5,789 bases of DNA, taken from assembly GCA_000496215.1 (NCBI GenBank), contig KI543219.1, positions 223,117 through 228,905 of the forward strand. The letters are read 5' to 3'. Within the stretch, counting starts at the first letter, position 1; every line of letters begins with the position of its first letter. The DNA is from an uncultured archaeon A07HN63 (GTDB lineage Archaea > Halobacteriota > Halobacteria > Halobacteriales > Haloferacaceae). A model generated the notes under the pieces. The model saw nothing but the letters and a program-made list of their open reading frames with translations. It was not told the DNA's origin and ran no database searches. The translations under genes were made by a program, and so were the position numbers. Of the stretch, positions 5,030 through 5,789 are shown one piece after another.

Positions 5030-5123
5030 CTTGTTATCGGTTCTGTCGTCGTTCAGCGGTCGGATCGAATACAGCCGGCAGCATACGACACGAGCAGTCA
5101 ATTGGGTTGAGCGACAGACCGAC
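5030..5123. other. Intergenic flank between the ferredoxin promoter and the structured element
   Basis: No gene is seen. The only structure noted is a long-range inverted pair, TCTGTCG (5042-5048) with CGACAGA (5112-5118), enclosing 63 bases; it ends next to the structured element and could form its outer boundary. The sequence TCGAATACAG around 5076 superficially resembles a tRNA T-arm, but no acceptor stem or anticodon arm accompanies it. Confidence 0.4.
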
Positions 5124-5260
5124 CAGCCGCCGTTCCTGGCGGACTGAAAGGGCGAGATGCTCTCGGCGAACCCCGGCGATGCAAGCACTGCAGGAGCGAA
5201 CGCAGTGAGCGACGAAGCGCGCAGCGAGCCGCGGGAGTCGAGAGCATCGAGGGCTTTCTG
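5124..5260. repeat. Structured inverted-repeat element in the ferredoxin-mvaD gap; possible dispersed repeat or ncRNA
   Basis: No coding frame is credible here, yet the sequence is highly organised. A first hairpin pairs CAGCCGCC (5124-5131) with GGCGG and CTG (5138-5142, 5144-5146), with one bulged A and a six-base loop. A second, larger fold pairs GAAAG (5146-5150) with CTTTC (5254-5258). After a 5x5 internal loop it pairs a perfect 10-base arm, GATGCTCTCG (5156-5165), with CGAGAGCATC (5239-5248). Inside it lies a smaller hairpin, CACTGC (5186-5191) with GCAGTG (5202-5207), and a GC-rich run with repeated GAGCGA (5194-5199, 5207-5212) and GCAG[T/C]GAGC (5202, 5221). From memory, runs of this GAGCGAACG...GTGAGCGA type occur between genes in other haloarchaea, which suggests a dispersed element; this is unverified. 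The strand, if transcribed, is unknown. Confidence 0.5.
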
Positions 5261-5347
5261 CGTAACAACCTCTCGCACAATCGGAGTCCAAGATTAGTAA
5301 TCGACGATCCGGAACGCCTAACCCCCAACCGGCCGCCATACCGATCT

Positions 5348-5789
5348 ATGAGCATGAAGGCGACCGCACGGGCCCACCCGATTCAGGGGCTCGTCAAATA
5401 CCACGGGATGCGTGATCCGGAACTCCGCCTGCCGTATCACGATTCGATCAGCGTCTGCACCGCACCGACGAACACGACGACGACCGTCGAGTGGCTCACT
5501 GATGTCGACGCCGAAGGCGGCGCGCAGGACACCTACATCATCGACGGCGAGGCGGTCGACGGTCGCGCCGCCGAGCGGATCAACATGGTCGTCGATCACG
5601 TCCGCGAACTCGCCGAGTTCGATCACGCCGTCCGCTTCGAAAGCGAGAACTCCTTCCCATCGAACATCGGTTTCGGCTCGTCGTCGTCGGGCTTCGCCGC
5701 GGCCGCGATGGCACTCGTCGAAGCCGCCGGGCTCGACATGTCTCTGCCGGAGATCTCGACGGTCGCCCGTCGGGGATCGTCGTCGGCCG
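5348..5789 (+). CDS. mvaD: Phosphomevalonate decarboxylase MvaD, N-terminal part
   Basis: The first 147 residues of a GHMP-kinase-superfamily mevalonate decarboxylase, cut by the right edge. In haloarchaea the characterised homologue (Haloferax volcanii) converts mevalonate 5-phosphate to isopentenyl phosphate, which isopentenyl phosphate kinase then turns into IPP. This alternative pathway supplies archaeal lipid chains. Visible motifs are the N-terminal HPIQGLVKYHGMRDPELRLP (10-29), where eukaryotic enzymes have KYWGKRD, then HDSISVCTAPTNTTTTV (31-47). The glycine/serine ATP-binding loop SFPSNIGFGSSSSGFAAAA (102-120) follows, and then the start of the ARRGSSSA segment (140-147). The catalytic Asp lies beyond the window. 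ATG 5348 or the in-frame ATG 5354 could start it. A weak TATA-like CCTAAC (5317-5322) lies about 28 bases upstream. Confidence 0.92.
   Translation, partial: MSMKATARAHPIQGLVKYHGMRDPELRLPYHDSISVCTAPTNTTTTVEWLTDVDAEGGAQDTYIIDGEAVDGRAAERINMVVDHVRELAEFDHAVRFESENSFPSNIGFGSSSSGFAAAAMALVEAAGLDMSLPEISTVARRGSSSA

Noticed and set aside
5156..5248. CRISPR-like repeat
   Set aside because: The internal repeats are short, imperfect and irregularly spaced, with no repeat-spacer periodicity and no cas gene in the window.
5034..5355. Overlapping Arg/Ser-rich minus-strand frames in the ferredoxin-mvaD gap
   Set aside because: Several frames are open at once because the element is GC-rich. None has a haloarchaeal acidic composition, and all cross the inverted repeats.

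Overview
This window looks like chromosomal DNA from a halophilic archaeon (class Halobacteria). From about position 460 onward it is GC-rich. The predicted proteins are loaded with Asp and Glu, as expected for cells that keep high internal salt. Most genes have a TATA-like box 25-32 bases before the ATG, and most lack a Shine-Dalgarno site, which is the haloarchaeal leaderless pattern. The gene set also fits: an archaeal pyrB-pyrI pair, a haloarchaeal-type mevalonate-pathway decarboxylase and a short plant-type ferredoxin. Genus cannot be fixed from the sequence; something in or near the Haloarcula/Halomicrobium/Halorhabdus group is a guess.

Layout, left to right. Positions 1-199 (minus) hold the N-terminal part of a small two-helix membrane protein that runs off the left edge, with its own promoter. 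Positions 200-463 are an AT-rich, gene-free stretch. Positions 464-1204 (plus) encode a complete ThuA-family protein. Two small membrane-protein genes follow on the plus strand (1265-1390, 41 aa; 1472-1690, 72 aa). Facing them is a 286-aa soluble protein that resembles TIM-barrel glycoside-hydrolase-like proteins (1708-2568, minus). Also on the minus strand are a 36-aa single-helix peptide gene (2658-2768) and the aspartate transcarbamoylase operon pyrB-pyrI (4227 down to 2846). pyrB is divergent from an ASCH-like small protein (4313-4627, plus), which converges on a [2Fe-2S] ferredoxin (4662-4997, minus). A 350-base gap at 4998-5347 carries a structured inverted-repeat element. The window ends inside mvaD (5348 to the right edge, plus).

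How the genes work together: pyrB and pyrI encode the catalytic and regulatory chains of one enzyme, the committed step of pyrimidine synthesis, and their 4-base stop/start overlap with an internal Shine-Dalgarno site points to coupled translation. mvaD belongs to isoprenoid (archaeal lipid) synthesis. The ThuA-like protein and the glycoside-hydrolase-like protein both suggest sugar chemistry, but they are on opposite strands and nothing shows that they act together. Most of the window is ordinary core genome. The parts that deserve a second look are the structured element at 5124-5260, the compositionally distinct left end, the unassigned 286-aa barrel-like protein and the tiny membrane peptides.
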